Shown here piece after piece: positions 55,763 through 63,179 of a stretch of 64,000 nucleotides of DNA. Both the position numbers and the translations under genes were made by a program. The notes beneath the pieces were generated by a model. The model ran no database searches. It was not told the origin of the DNA and saw only the letters and a list, made by a program, of their open reading frames with translations. Positions within the stretch are counted from its first letter, which is position 1. Every line of letters begins with the position of its first letter. Origin of the DNA: Novosphingobium mathurense (lineage in GTDB: Bacteria > Pseudomonadota > Alphaproteobacteria > Sphingomonadales > Sphingomonadaceae); the NCBI RefSeq assembly GCF_900168325.1, contig NZ_FVZE01000001.1, positions 1,240,001 to 1,304,000 of the forward strand, given 5' to 3'.

Positions 55763-57184
55763 ATGACACATGCCGACACATTCTTCGAAGAAGCCCTCGC
55801 ACTGCTCGGTCCGCGCGGAATTACGCGTGACGCCGATCTCGTTGCCCCTTCGCTGACCGACTGGCGCGGACGCTATACCGGGCGCGCCATCGCCCTCGCC
55901 TCGCCCGCAAAGACCGCAGAAGTCGCCGCCCTCGTCCAGCTATGCGCGAAGCATGGCGTGCCGATCGTCCCGCAAGGCGGCAACAGCGGCATGTCGGGCG
56001 GAGCGACTCCGGACGAATCGGGCACGGCCATCGTCCTCTCGCTGCGGCGCATGAACGCCATCCGCGAGATCGACATCGAAGCCCGCCGCGCCACCTGCGA
56101 AGCCGGCGTGGTGCTCCAGACGCTGCACGAAGCAGCGGACGCCAAGGGCATGCGCTTTCCGCTCACTCTTGGCGGCAAGGGCTCTGCGACCGTGGGGGGC
56201 CTGATTTCCACCAATGCCGGCGGCTGCCAGGTCCTGCGCCATGGCTCCATGCGCGCGCTCGTTCTCGGGCTCGAAGCGGTCCTCCCCGACGGTCAGGTCT
56301 ACTCGATGCTGACGCCACTGAAGAAGGACAATCGCGGCTTTGACGTCAAGCAATTGCTGATCGGCTCCGAAGGCACGATGGGTGTCGTTACCGCGGCCAC
56401 GCTCAAGCTGCTGCCCGCCGTCGCGGACCGCGTGGTGATCTGGGCTGGCTTGCCCACCCTCGGGGATGCGCGCAGGCTGATGCTGTTTTGCGAGGATGCC
56501 ATGGGCGATGCCCTCGAAGGTTTCGAGGTTCTCCCCCAGGCCTGCCTCGATGCCGTGCTGAACCACCTGCCCGATTCGCGCGCCCCGCTGGAGGGCCGCC
56601 ACGGCTGGCATGTGCTGATCGAGGTCGTGGCCGATCGCGCTGCGGCGGACACACTGCGCGAGCGCTGCGAAGACATGATGGCCACTGCCTTCGCGCAGGA
56701 GCTGGTCGAAGACGCCGTGATGTCCGCCAGCGAAGCCCAGGCCGAAGCCTTCTGGCTCCTGCGCGAATCGATTTCTCCGGCCGAGCGCGAGCGCGGACCG
56801 GCGATGCAGCACGACATCTCGGTTCCCGTCGAGAAGATGCCTGAGTTCGTCGAGGCGACGGCGCCGATGATCGAAGCGAAATGGCCCGGCACGGAGGCCG
56901 TCGCATTCGGGCACTTGGGCGACGGCAACGTGCACTACCACGTCATTGCGCCCAACGTGCAGGACCCGCTTGCCTGGCAGACCGGCCCAGGCAAGGACAT
57001 CAGCCGCTATGTCCATGATCTCGTAACCGAGTGGGGCGGCTCGATTTCCGCCGAACACGGCATCGGCCAGATGAAGCGCGACGAACTGGCCCGCCTTGGC
57101 GATCCGGTCGCGCTTTCGATGCTGCGCGCAGTCAAGCAGGCACTCGACCCGAAGGGCATTCTCAACCCCGGCAAGCTCATCTGA
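55763..57184 (+). CDS. FAD-linked D-2-hydroxyacid dehydrogenase (D2HGDH/GlcD type)
   Basis: FAD enzyme of the PCMH family oxidising D-2-hydroxyglutarate, D-lactate or related acids. Length 473. FAD-binding segments are VPQGGNSGMSGGATPD (about 72-87) and LGGKGSATVGGLISTNAGG. The C-terminal oxidase domain has the metal-binding AFGHLGDGNVHYHV and ISAEHGIGQMKRDEL. The substrate cannot be read out. ATG 55763 is preferred over 55703. A 121-nt gap precedes sapC on the same strand. Confidence 0.88.
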   Translation: MTHADTFFEEALALLGPRGITRDADLVAPSLTDWRGRYTGRAIALASPAKTAEVAALVQLCAKHGVPIVPQGGNSGMSGGATPDESGTAIVLSLRRMNAIREIDIEARRATCEAGVVLQTLHEAADAKGMRFPLTLGGKGSATVGGLISTNAGGCQVLRHGSMRALVLGLEAVLPDGQVYSMLTPLKKDNRGFDVKQLLIGSEGTMGVVTAATLKLLPAVADRVVIWAGLPTLGDARRLMLFCEDAMGDALEGFEVLPQACLDAVLNHLPDSRAPLEGRHGWHVLIEVVADRAAADTLRERCEDMMATAFAQELVEDAVMSASEAQAEAFWLLRESISPAERERGPAMQHDISVPVEKMPEFVEATAPMIEAKWPGTEAVAFGHLGDGNVHYHVIAPNVQDPLAWQTGPGKDISRYVHDLVTEWGGSISAEHGIGQMKRDELARLGDPVALSMLRAVKQALDPKGILNPGKLI

Positions 57185-57305
57185 GCCAGCCCGCAGAAAG
57201 TCGCCGCCCGCCCGTGCGCAACGCGGGCAGCGCGCTTGCGCGCCTGCAGACCAGCCACTAAAGCGACCTATCCAAAAATCTACCCAGCCTGCGGAGAAGA
57301 TCGTA

Positions 57306-58076
57306 ATGGCCAGCGCGCCGCAAAATTCTGCCCTGCCCTTGTTCTACAAGGACCTTATCCCGCTCAATTCGCAGCAGCATGCTTCGTGGAAGACGCGCGC
57401 AACCGACAAGGCCACCTGGCTGGTCGGGGTGAACTCCGTCCCGCTTACGGTCGAGGAATTCCCGCAGGCCCAGCGCAATTTCCCGATCATCTTCACCACC
57501 GGCGACAATCCGGTTCCGCTTGCGCTGATGGGCATGAACGAAGGCGTGAATGTCTTCGTCGACGAAGACGGCAGCGTGAACAGCCCGGTCTATATTCCGG
57601 CCTATGTCCGCCGCTACCCCTTCATGCTCGCCAAGCTGCGCCCGGAGAGCGAGGAACTCTCGCTGTGCTTCGACCCGACCAGCGACCTTGTCGGCGAACT
57701 CGACGAAGGCCAGGCGCTCTTCGACGGCACCGACCCCGCCGAAGCGACCCAGAACATGCTCAAGTTCTGCGAAAACTTCGAAATCGCCGGCAACAAGACC
57801 GCCAACTTCATCGCCGAACTCAAGAAGCACGACCTGCTGATGGACGGCGAGCTGAACATCGAGACCGGCCAGGGCCAGCCGTTCAACTATCGCGGCTTCC
57901 AGATGGTCAACGAGGAAAAGCTGCGCGAGATGCGCGGCGACATCCTGCGCCAGTGGAACCAGAACGGCATGCTCCCGCTGATCTACGCACACCTGTTCTC
58001 GCTCGAGCTCGTGCGTGACATTTTCGGGCGCCAGATCAGCCAGGGCAAGGGCCCGCTGGCGCTCGCCAACGCCTGA
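57306..58076 (+). CDS. SapC family protein
   Basis: A 256-residue protein of the SapC family (PF07277), first described as an S-layer-associated locus product in Campylobacter; function in proteobacteria unknown. The sequence begins LPLFYKDLIPLNSQQH, continues NSVPLTVEEFPQAQRNFPI and has FDGTDPAEATQNMLKFCENFE, in the order typical of the family. No signal peptide or transmembrane segment. AAGATCGTA precedes ATG 57306. It is followed by the small RNA gene. Confidence 0.88.
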   Translation: MASAPQNSALPLFYKDLIPLNSQQHASWKTRATDKATWLVGVNSVPLTVEEFPQAQRNFPIIFTTGDNPVPLALMGMNEGVNVFVDEDGSVNSPVYIPAYVRRYPFMLAKLRPESEELSLCFDPTSDLVGELDEGQALFDGTDPAEATQNMLKFCENFEIAGNKTANFIAELKKHDLLMDGELNIETGQGQPFNYRGFQMVNEEKLREMRGDILRQWNQNGMLPLIYAHLFSLELVRDIFGRQISQGKGPLALANA

Positions 58077-58191
58077 GGCAAAAGCCGATGCGGACGAGAG
58101 TTTTGACAAATTTGTCACACTCTCGTCCAATTCGCCACGGTCACGTCGGAAACTCCGTGCAAAGCGATTCCGATTTGTTTTAAAGAACCTC

Positions 58192-58220
58192 TTGAATCTC
58201 GCCTCAGGCCTGCATATTAT
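58192..58220 (+). promoter_or_regulatory. Promoter of the small RNA at 58.2 kb
   Basis: TTGAAT (58192-58197), a 17-nt spacer and TATTAT (58215-58220) form a strong sigma-70-type promoter. Transcription would start near 58227, just upstream of the sRNA hairpins. Confidence 0.7.
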
Positions 58221-58226
58221 TGCAAT

Positions 58227-58327
58227 GCCTGATCGGCGCTACCCTCATGGCCCGGTCGGGTTGGTGCACATCGTGCACCTCCTCCCTGAACCTTGGCCAC
58301 CTCGTGCATCGCACGAGGTGGTTTTTT
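58227..58327 (+). ncRNA. Small RNA with CCTCCTCCC motif, suhB/MmgR (alpha-r8)-like
   Basis: An RNA gene of about 100 nt with promoter and terminator. The middle holds a perfect hairpin GGTGCAC-ATC-GTGCACC (58263-58279), directly followed by the unpaired CCTCCTCCCTGAACCTTGG (from about 58277), which contains an anti-Shine-Dalgarno CCTCC run. It ends in the strong terminator below. This layout resembles Rfam suhB/alpha-r8 (MmgR) sRNAs of alphaproteobacteria, which pair through CCTCC-type loops. Family naming is tentative; that it is an sRNA gene is well supported. It lies between sapC and the convergent amidohydrolase gene. Confidence 0.72.
58297..58327 (+). terminator. Terminator of the small RNA
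   Basis: CCACCTCGTGC (58297-58307), loop ATC and GCACGAGGTGG (58311-58321) form a perfect 11-bp stem followed by six T residues. On the minus strand there is no T run, so it serves the sRNA. Confidence 0.9.
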
Positions 58328-58394
58328 AATGTCTTGAGGGATTTTCAGAAAGCACGCCTGAAACCGCCGGATTTCGCCAGTCAGTCGGCGAATG

Positions 58395-59348
58395 TCATTC
58401 TGCGGCGAGCGGCCATTCCCTGCCGCCGGCCACTTGGCCCAGATCAGCGACGACAGCCGCCAGGCGCCTGACCAGATCCACCAGCACATCGGCGACTCGC
58501 GGCAGCCCTTCACCCGGCTCGGCAAGATTCGCATCGAGATAGCAACTGCGATCGATCTCGAGCTGGAAAGCATGCAGCCCACGCTGCGGCTGCGCATGAC
58601 GTTCGAGCACGTAACCGCCGGCATAGGGACGGTTGTGCGCGGCCGGCAGGCCGCGCTCCGCGAAATGGGCAAAGGCCGTGGCGATCACGCTGCCATGGCA
58701 GGTTACGCCGAACCGATCGCCGACGACATATTGTGCACCCGCGACACCGAATCGACTCGGCAACGGCGGCATCGAATGCAGGTCCAGCAGCAGCGCCGCT
58801 CCCCAACGCTCACGCAGTGCGGCCAATTGCTCGGCCAGGACCTCATGATAAGGCGAGTGAATGCCCTCGACCCGGGCTGCAAGATCGTCCCTTGCGTGGC
58901 GCGAACGCCACAGCTCGCCCAGTCCGGGCAGACGCCGCGGAATCAGTCCCAACCCGCTCAGGACCCGGCGGCTCGGCATCTCGCTACTGCGCTCGGGCCG
59001 CGCCGATCGTTCGAACATTTCCCAGTCGATATCGTCGGGCGCGCGATTGAGGTCTATCATCGCCCGCGGAGCATGAGCCATCAGCAGGCTCGCCCCGGTC
59101 CGCGCCGCGATCTCCTCGCCCAGACGATCGACGTAACGGTCTTCAAGGCGCAGCGAGACCGATTCGGGATGGCGCATCTCGCGCAGCAGTCCGCTGGGAT
59201 AGACCCTGCCCGCATGCGGCACGGCGACGAGCACAGGAATCGCCGAGGGCTCGGTTGCAGCGATCGTGAAAGCCGGGCTCGCCGGTGCGCCGGGAATCTG
59301 CCCTCCGGTCCGTCTTTGCGAATCGCTCTCGCCCACTTTGCTCACCAT
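58395..59348 (-). CDS. N-formylglutamate amidohydrolase (second copy)
   Basis: Zinc amidohydrolase of 317 residues hydrolysing N-formylglutamate or related N-acyl amino acids. Family motifs are PVLVAVPHAGRVYP near 40, MIDLNRAPDDIDWE, the His in ALLLDLHSMPPLP and NRPYAGGYVLE. AGGG precedes ATG 59348 and the adjacent GTG 59345 closely; the start could be either. It diverges from cpdR, an arrangement seen across alphaproteobacteria, though no functional link is known. It resembles but is distinct from the shorter homolog at 26.7 kb. Confidence 0.88.
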   Translation of the reverse strand: MVSKVGESDSQRRTGGQIPGAPASPAFTIAATEPSAIPVLVAVPHAGRVYPSGLLREMRHPESVSLRLEDRYVDRLGEEIAARTGASLLMAHAPRAMIDLNRAPDDIDWEMFERSARPERSSEMPSRRVLSGLGLIPRRLPGLGELWRSRHARDDLAARVEGIHSPYHEVLAEQLAALRERWGAALLLDLHSMPPLPSRFGVAGAQYVVGDRFGVTCHGSVIATAFAHFAERGLPAAHNRPYAGGYVLERHAQPQRGLHAFQLEIDRSCYLDANLAEPGEGLPRVADVLVDLVRRLAAVVADLGQVAGGREWPLAAE

Positions 59349-59505
59349 GTCCCTGAAACTGGTCTTTTCACTTTCCCGAGTCAAAGCGTCCCGTTCCCGG
59401 TCAGTCCCGAATCCAGACGAGAATGTTAACCGGTCTTGGCGTATGACCCTTCATCCGGTCGCGACGAACGCGACCTCGCTCAATGACATAGAAATACGGG
59501 ACGAC

Positions 59506-59886
59506 ATGGCGATGATCCGCATCCTGCTAGCCGAAGACGATGAGGCGATGCGCACCTACCTGGCACGGGCATTGGAAAATGCCGGATACGATGTGGTTGC
59601 CGTCGATTGCGGCACGAGCGCCCTGCCCCATCTGGAAACCGAGACTTTCGACCTGCTGCTTTCGGACATCGTCATGCCCGAGATGGACGGCATCGAACTG
59701 GCGCAGCGCTGCGCAGAAGTTTCACCGATGACCAAGGTCATGTTCATTACCGGCTTTGCCGCCGTTACCCTGCGCGCCAGCCGCGAGGCACCCCAGGCCA
59801 AAGTCCTTTCCAAGCCCTTCCACCTGCGCGATCTTGTGATGGAAGTGCAGCGGGTTTTCGGCCTTCCCGAGCACGCCCGACTTTAA
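59506..59886 (+). CDS. cpdR: Response regulator CpdR
   Basis: Single-domain receiver that, unphosphorylated, primes ClpXP for degradation of cell-cycle substrates such as CtrA and DivK-linked regulators in alphaproteobacteria. The 126-residue protein has ILLAEDDEAM (Asp11/Asp12), the phosphoacceptor Asp54 in LLLSDIVMPEMDGIE, the Thr in MFITGFA and the Lys in SKPFHLRDLVMEV near 105, the CpdR-specific C-terminus. No output domain. ATG 59506 or 59512 could start it. Its partners (ChpT, CckA, RcdA) are not here. Confidence 0.95.
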   Translation: MAMIRILLAEDDEAMRTYLARALENAGYDVVAVDCGTSALPHLETETFDLLLSDIVMPEMDGIELAQRCAEVSPMTKVMFITGFAAVTLRASREAPQAKVLSKPFHLRDLVMEVQRVFGLPEHARL

Positions 59887-59910
59887 TTGAAAAATTCCTG
59901 CCAAAGCGTC

Positions 59911-59939
59911 TTGCATCACCTGAAACATGACGCTAGAGG
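59911..59939 (+). promoter_or_regulatory. Promoter of tRNA-Val
   Basis: TTGCAT (59911-59916), a 17-nt spacer and TAGAGG (59934-59939) form a plausible promoter 47 nt upstream of the tRNA, just past the cpdR stop. Confidence 0.55.
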
Positions 59940-59985
59940 GCCAGTCCTCCGAGCGGGAACGCCCGCAAGGAGCTCTGAACGGAAT

Positions 59986-60060
59986 GGGCGTATAGCTCAG
60001 TGGTAGAGCACTATGTTGACATCGTAGGGGTCGCAAGTTCAATCCTTGCTACGCCCACCA
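59986..60060 (+). tRNA. tRNA-Val (GAC anticodon)
   Basis: Cloverleaf is complete: acceptor GGGCGTA pairs with TACGCCC, D-arm AGCTCAGTGGTAGAGC, anticodon stem CTATG/CGTAG with loop TTGACAT (anticodon GAC, reading GUC/GUU valine codons), T-arm with TTCAATC, and CCA encoded at the 3' end. A hairpin terminator follows. Confidence 0.95.
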
Positions 60061-60081
60061 TTCCTCAGGCCTGATGGCTAG

Positions 60082-60108
60082 AAACCCGTCGCGAAAGCGG
60101 CGGGTTTT
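60082..60108 (+). terminator. Terminator after tRNA-Val
   Basis: AAACCCGTCGC (60082-60092) pairs with GCGGCGGGTTT (60097-60107), loop GAAA, one G-T wobble, followed by a T-rich tail. It ends the tRNA transcript. The remaining 200 nt to icd hold no gene that I can see. Confidence 0.75.
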
Positions 60109-60305
60109 CTGCTTTGGGGAACCGGCTTCATGACTGGCCGGAATTTGCCGGAGCGCACTGCCCGGCGCATCGACAAGTCTCCTGACGATCCGATCATCGC
60201 CTTTGCGCAGGCAAACTGGCGCCAAAATGCCGTTCCTTGCCTTGCTAAGCGTTCACCCTCTCCTTAAGAGACGCCCAAATTCCATCCCTAGGGGAGCTTT
60301 CAAGC

Positions 60306-61529
60306 ATGGCAAAAATCAAGGTAGCAAATCCCATCGTAGAGATGGACGGCGATGAAATGACCCGGATCATCTGGGAATGGATCCGTGAACGTCTGATTCT
60401 CCCCTACCTCGACATCGACCTCAAGTACTACGACCTCTCGGTCACCAAGCGCGACGAGACCGACGACCAGATCACCGTCGACGCCGCCAATGCCACCAAG
60501 CAATATGGCGTTGCCGTGAAGTGCGCGACGATCACCCCCGACGAAGCCCGCGTCGAGGAATTCAGCCTCAAGAAGATGTGGAAGTCGCCCAACGGCACGA
60601 TCCGCAACATCCTTGGCGGCGTTGTCTTCCGCGAGCCCATCGTGATCTCGAACGTTCCCCGCCTGGTTCCCGGCTGGACCGATCCCATCGTCGTCGGCCG
60701 TCACGCTTTCGGCGACCAGTACCGCGCCACCGACACCCTGATCCCGGGCCCCGGCAAGCTGCGCCTCGTCTGGGACGGTGAGAACGGCGACAAGATCGAC
60801 CTCGACGTGTTCGACTTCCCGGCTCCGGGCGTCGCCATGGCGATGTACAACCTCGACGAATCGATCCGCGACTTCGCCCGCGCTTCGTTCAACTACGGCC
60901 TCGGCCTGAAGTGGCCGGTCTACCTGTCGACCAAGAACACGATCATGAAGGCCTACGACGGCCGCTTCAAGGATCTGTTCCAGGAAGTGTTCGACACCGA
61001 GGGCTTCGCCGAGAAGTTCAAGGAAGCCGGCATCACCTATGAGCACCGCCTGATCGACGACATGGTCGCCTCGGCGCTCAAGTGGTCGGGCAAGTTCGTC
61101 TGGGCCTGCAAGAACTACGACGGCGACGTGCAGTCGGACACCGTTGCACAGGGCTTCGGCTCGCTCGGCCTGATGACCTCGGTTCTGATGGCACCCGACG
61201 GCAAGACCGTCGAAGCGGAAGCCGCCCACGGCACCGTTACCCGTCACTACCGCCAGCACCAGCAGGGCAAGTCGACCTCGACCAACCCGATCGCCTCGAT
61301 CTTCGCCTGGACGCGTGGTCTCATGTACCGCGGCAAGTTCGACAACACGCCGGAAGTCGTGAAGTTCGCCCAGACCCTCGAGCGCGTCTGCATCGAGACC
61401 GTCGAAAGCGGCGCGATGACCAAGGACCTCGCGCTGCTGATCGGCCCGGACCAGAGCTGGATGACCACCGAGCAGTTCTTCGAAGCCATCGTCGAGAACC
61501 TCGAGAAGGAAATGGCCGCCTGGGCCTGA
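60306..61529 (+). CDS. icd: NADP-dependent isocitrate dehydrogenase
   Basis: TCA cycle enzyme oxidising isocitrate to 2-oxoglutarate. The 407-residue protein is the short dimeric, eukaryotic-like IDH class common in alphaproteobacteria. It has [25 protein letters not shown] (substrate Ser), [10 protein letters not shown] (metal Asp), the NADP-binding [14 protein letters not shown] and a C-terminal TKDLALLI segment. GGGGAG lies about 11 nt before the ATG. A strong terminator follows. Confidence 0.97.
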   Translation: MAKIKVANPIVEMDGDEMTRIIWEWIRERLILPYLDIDLKYYDLSVTKRDETDDQITVDAANATKQYGVAVKCATITPDEARVEEFSLKKMWKSPNGTIRNILGGVVFREPIVISNVPRLVPGWTDPIVVGRHAFGDQYRATDTLIPGPGKLRLVWDGENGDKIDLDVFDFPAPGVAMAMYNLDESIRDFARASFNYGLGLKWPVYLSTKNTIMKAYDGRFKDLFQEVFDTEGFAEKFKEAGITYEHRLIDDMVASALKWSGKFVWACKNYDGDVQSDTVAQGFGSLGLMTSVLMAPDGKTVEAEAAHGTVTRHYRQHQQGKSTSTNPIASIFAWTRGLMYRGKFDNTPEVVKFAQTLERVCIETVESGAMTKDLALLIGPDQSWMTTEQFFEAIVENLEKEMAAWA

Positions 61530-61577
61530 CCTTCACGGTCCTGAAATTCGCCCGGTTCCGGCTGGCGCGACAGGATG

Positions 61578-61606
61578 AGCCCTCCCCCTCGCGGGGAGGG
61601 CTTTTT
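61578..61606 (+). terminator. Intrinsic terminator after icd
   Basis: AGCCCTCCCC (61578-61587) pairs with GGGGAGGGCT (61593-61602), 5-nt loop, then a T run. Located 48 nt past the icd stop. Confidence 0.9.
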
Positions 61607-61650
61607 CTTTGCCCTGCCGACACCCGGTGCATGGTGCAGCATTGACTTTT

Positions 61651-61665
61651 GTTCCTGTTATGTTC
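61651..61665 (+). promoter_or_regulatory. LexA (SOS) box upstream of the radical SAM protein
   Basis: GTTCCTGTTATGTTC is an exact GTTC-N7-GTTC, the alphaproteobacterial LexA operator, ending 10 nt before the ATG at 61676. Binding there would block transcription or early elongation directly. Confidence 0.72.
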
Positions 61666-61675
61666 ACATCGTGCC

Positions 61676-62746
61676 ATGCAACCTCAGAAGGGAAGAGGCG
61701 CTGCCAGCAGGGCCCCGAGCTCTCGCTTCAACTTGCCCGGACGGGAAGCCGACGGGGACTGGCTGGACAGCGTCGCCGACATCGATGGCCCTCCCCGCAA
61801 CCCGATCACGACCGTGACCGAGGAGCATCCCCGCACGATCGTGTCGTTCAACAAGTCGCCGGACATTCCCTTCGATCGCTCGATCAATGCCTATCGTGGC
61901 TGCGAGCACGGTTGCATCTACTGCTTCGCACGGCCCAGCCACGCCTTTCACGACCTTTCGCCCGGTCTCGATTTCGAAACCAAGCTCTTCGCCAAGCCCG
62001 ATGCGGCAAGGCTGCTGCGCGCCACGCTGGCCAAGCCCGGCTATCGGCCGGCACCGATCGCGATGGGTACCAACACCGATCCCTACCAGCCGATCGAAGC
62101 GCAGTACCGGATCACGCGTGAGATCCTGGAGGTCTGCCTCGAGACGCGCCACCCGGTGACGATCACCACGAAGTCCGACCGGGTCCTGCGCGATCTCGAC
62201 ATCCTGCGCGCGATGGCACGATTCAATCTGGTCGGCGTGGGCATTTCCGTGACCAGCCTCGATGCCCAACTCTCCCGCCTGCTCGAACCGAGGGCGGCGA
62301 CCCCGGCCAGACGAATCGCAGCACTGGGAAAGCTTGTCGAGGCCGGCATTCCCGCCCATGTCTCGATCGCACCGGTCATTCCGGCGATCACCGACCAGTA
62401 CCTTGAGGCGATCCTGGAAGCCGCAGCCGGGCAAGGCGTGCGCGGTGCCATGTGGATCATGGTCCGCCTGCCGCACGAGGTCGCGCCGCTGTTTCGCGAA
62501 TGGCTGGACGCCCACTTCCCCGACCGGGCCGCCAAGGTAATGGCAACGATTCGCGACATGCGCGGCGGCAAGGACAACGACCCGCGCTTCTTCCAGCGCA
62601 TGCGCCCCAGCGGCGTTTGGGCGGACCTGTTCCGCAATCGCTTCCGGCTTGCGGCCAGACGCCACGGCTTCGGCCCACCCGACGTGCATCTGGACTGCTC
62701 GGACTTCAAGGCGCCCCATGCAAGCGGACAGTTGTCATTCCTGTAA
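61676..62746 (+). CDS. Radical SAM protein, PA0069/SplB-like
   Basis: Radical SAM enzyme of 356 residues in the PA0069 family, often annotated as DNA-repair photolyase-like SplB homologs. The [4Fe-4S] motif is NAYRGCEHGCIYCFARP with Cys76, Cys80 and Cys83 (C-x3-C-x2-C). Also present are the N-terminal FNKSPDIPFDRSI, TNTDPYQPIE and GAMWIMVRLPHEV. True spore photoproduct lyases act on spores; here a different DNA lesion or an RNA/protein substrate must be considered. The LexA box upstream fits DNA damage response. ATG 61676 fits the family; an upstream frame would cross the operator. Confidence 0.88.
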   Translation: MQPQKGRGAASRAPSSRFNLPGREADGDWLDSVADIDGPPRNPITTVTEEHPRTIVSFNKSPDIPFDRSINAYRGCEHGCIYCFARPSHAFHDLSPGLDFETKLFAKPDAARLLRATLAKPGYRPAPIAMGTNTDPYQPIEAQYRITREILEVCLETRHPVTITTKSDRVLRDLDILRAMARFNLVGVGISVTSLDAQLSRLLEPRAATPARRIAALGKLVEAGIPAHVSIAPVIPAITDQYLEAILEAAAGQGVRGAMWIMVRLPHEVAPLFREWLDAHFPDRAAKVMATIRDMRGGKDNDPRFFQRMRPSGVWADLFRNRFRLAARRHGFGPPDVHLDCSDFKAPHASGQLSFL

Positions 62747-62858
62747 ACACGGCTCGCCTCTGAAAATACTCACCTCAGCGAAGGCAATGACACTTTTGAA
62801 ACAACTCGAGGGGTGGCGGGTTCTTCGGTGCAGATAGGGAATTCAAAAGGAGGTCTTT

Positions 62859-63140
62859 ATGGCCGAAGAATACACCACCACCGAAACCACCCGTGAATCG
62901 ACGCAGGCCCCGCACACCACCGTAATTCACGAAAAGAGTTCTTCGAGCGGGACCGGAATCATCATGGCGGTCATTGTTCTTGTTGCAGTTATTGGCGGCA
63001 TTTACCTGTTCAGCCAGACCTCGACCAGCGAAGCGGCGAAGGACAATGCCATTGCCAATGCAGCGAACAGCGTGGGCAATGCGGCCGAGCAGGTCGGCGA
63101 TGCCGCCGAAAACGCTGCCGGTAACGTCGCCAATCGGTAA
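62859..63140 (+). CDS. Small bitopic membrane protein, 93 aa
   Basis: Function not recognised. AAAAGGAGG lies 5 nt before the ATG, an almost perfect ribosome binding site suggesting strong expression. The N-terminal 30 residues are Thr/Ser/Glu-rich, then a single hydrophobic helix (IIMAVIVLVAVIGGIYLF, about 34-51) and an Ala/Asn/Glu/Gly-rich tail with heptad-like AANSVGNAAEQVGDAAENAA repeats, which may form a coiled coil. No signal peptide. It follows the radical SAM gene after 112 nt without a clear promoter. Confidence 0.78.
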   Translation: MAEEYTTTETTRESTQAPHTTVIHEKSSSSGTGIIMAVIVLVAVIGGIYLFSQTSTSEAAKDNAIANAANSVGNAAEQVGDAAENAAGNVANR

Positions 63141-63179
63141 TCCGAGCGAAGGCGGCTGCCCGGACGGTCGCCGCCTTCG

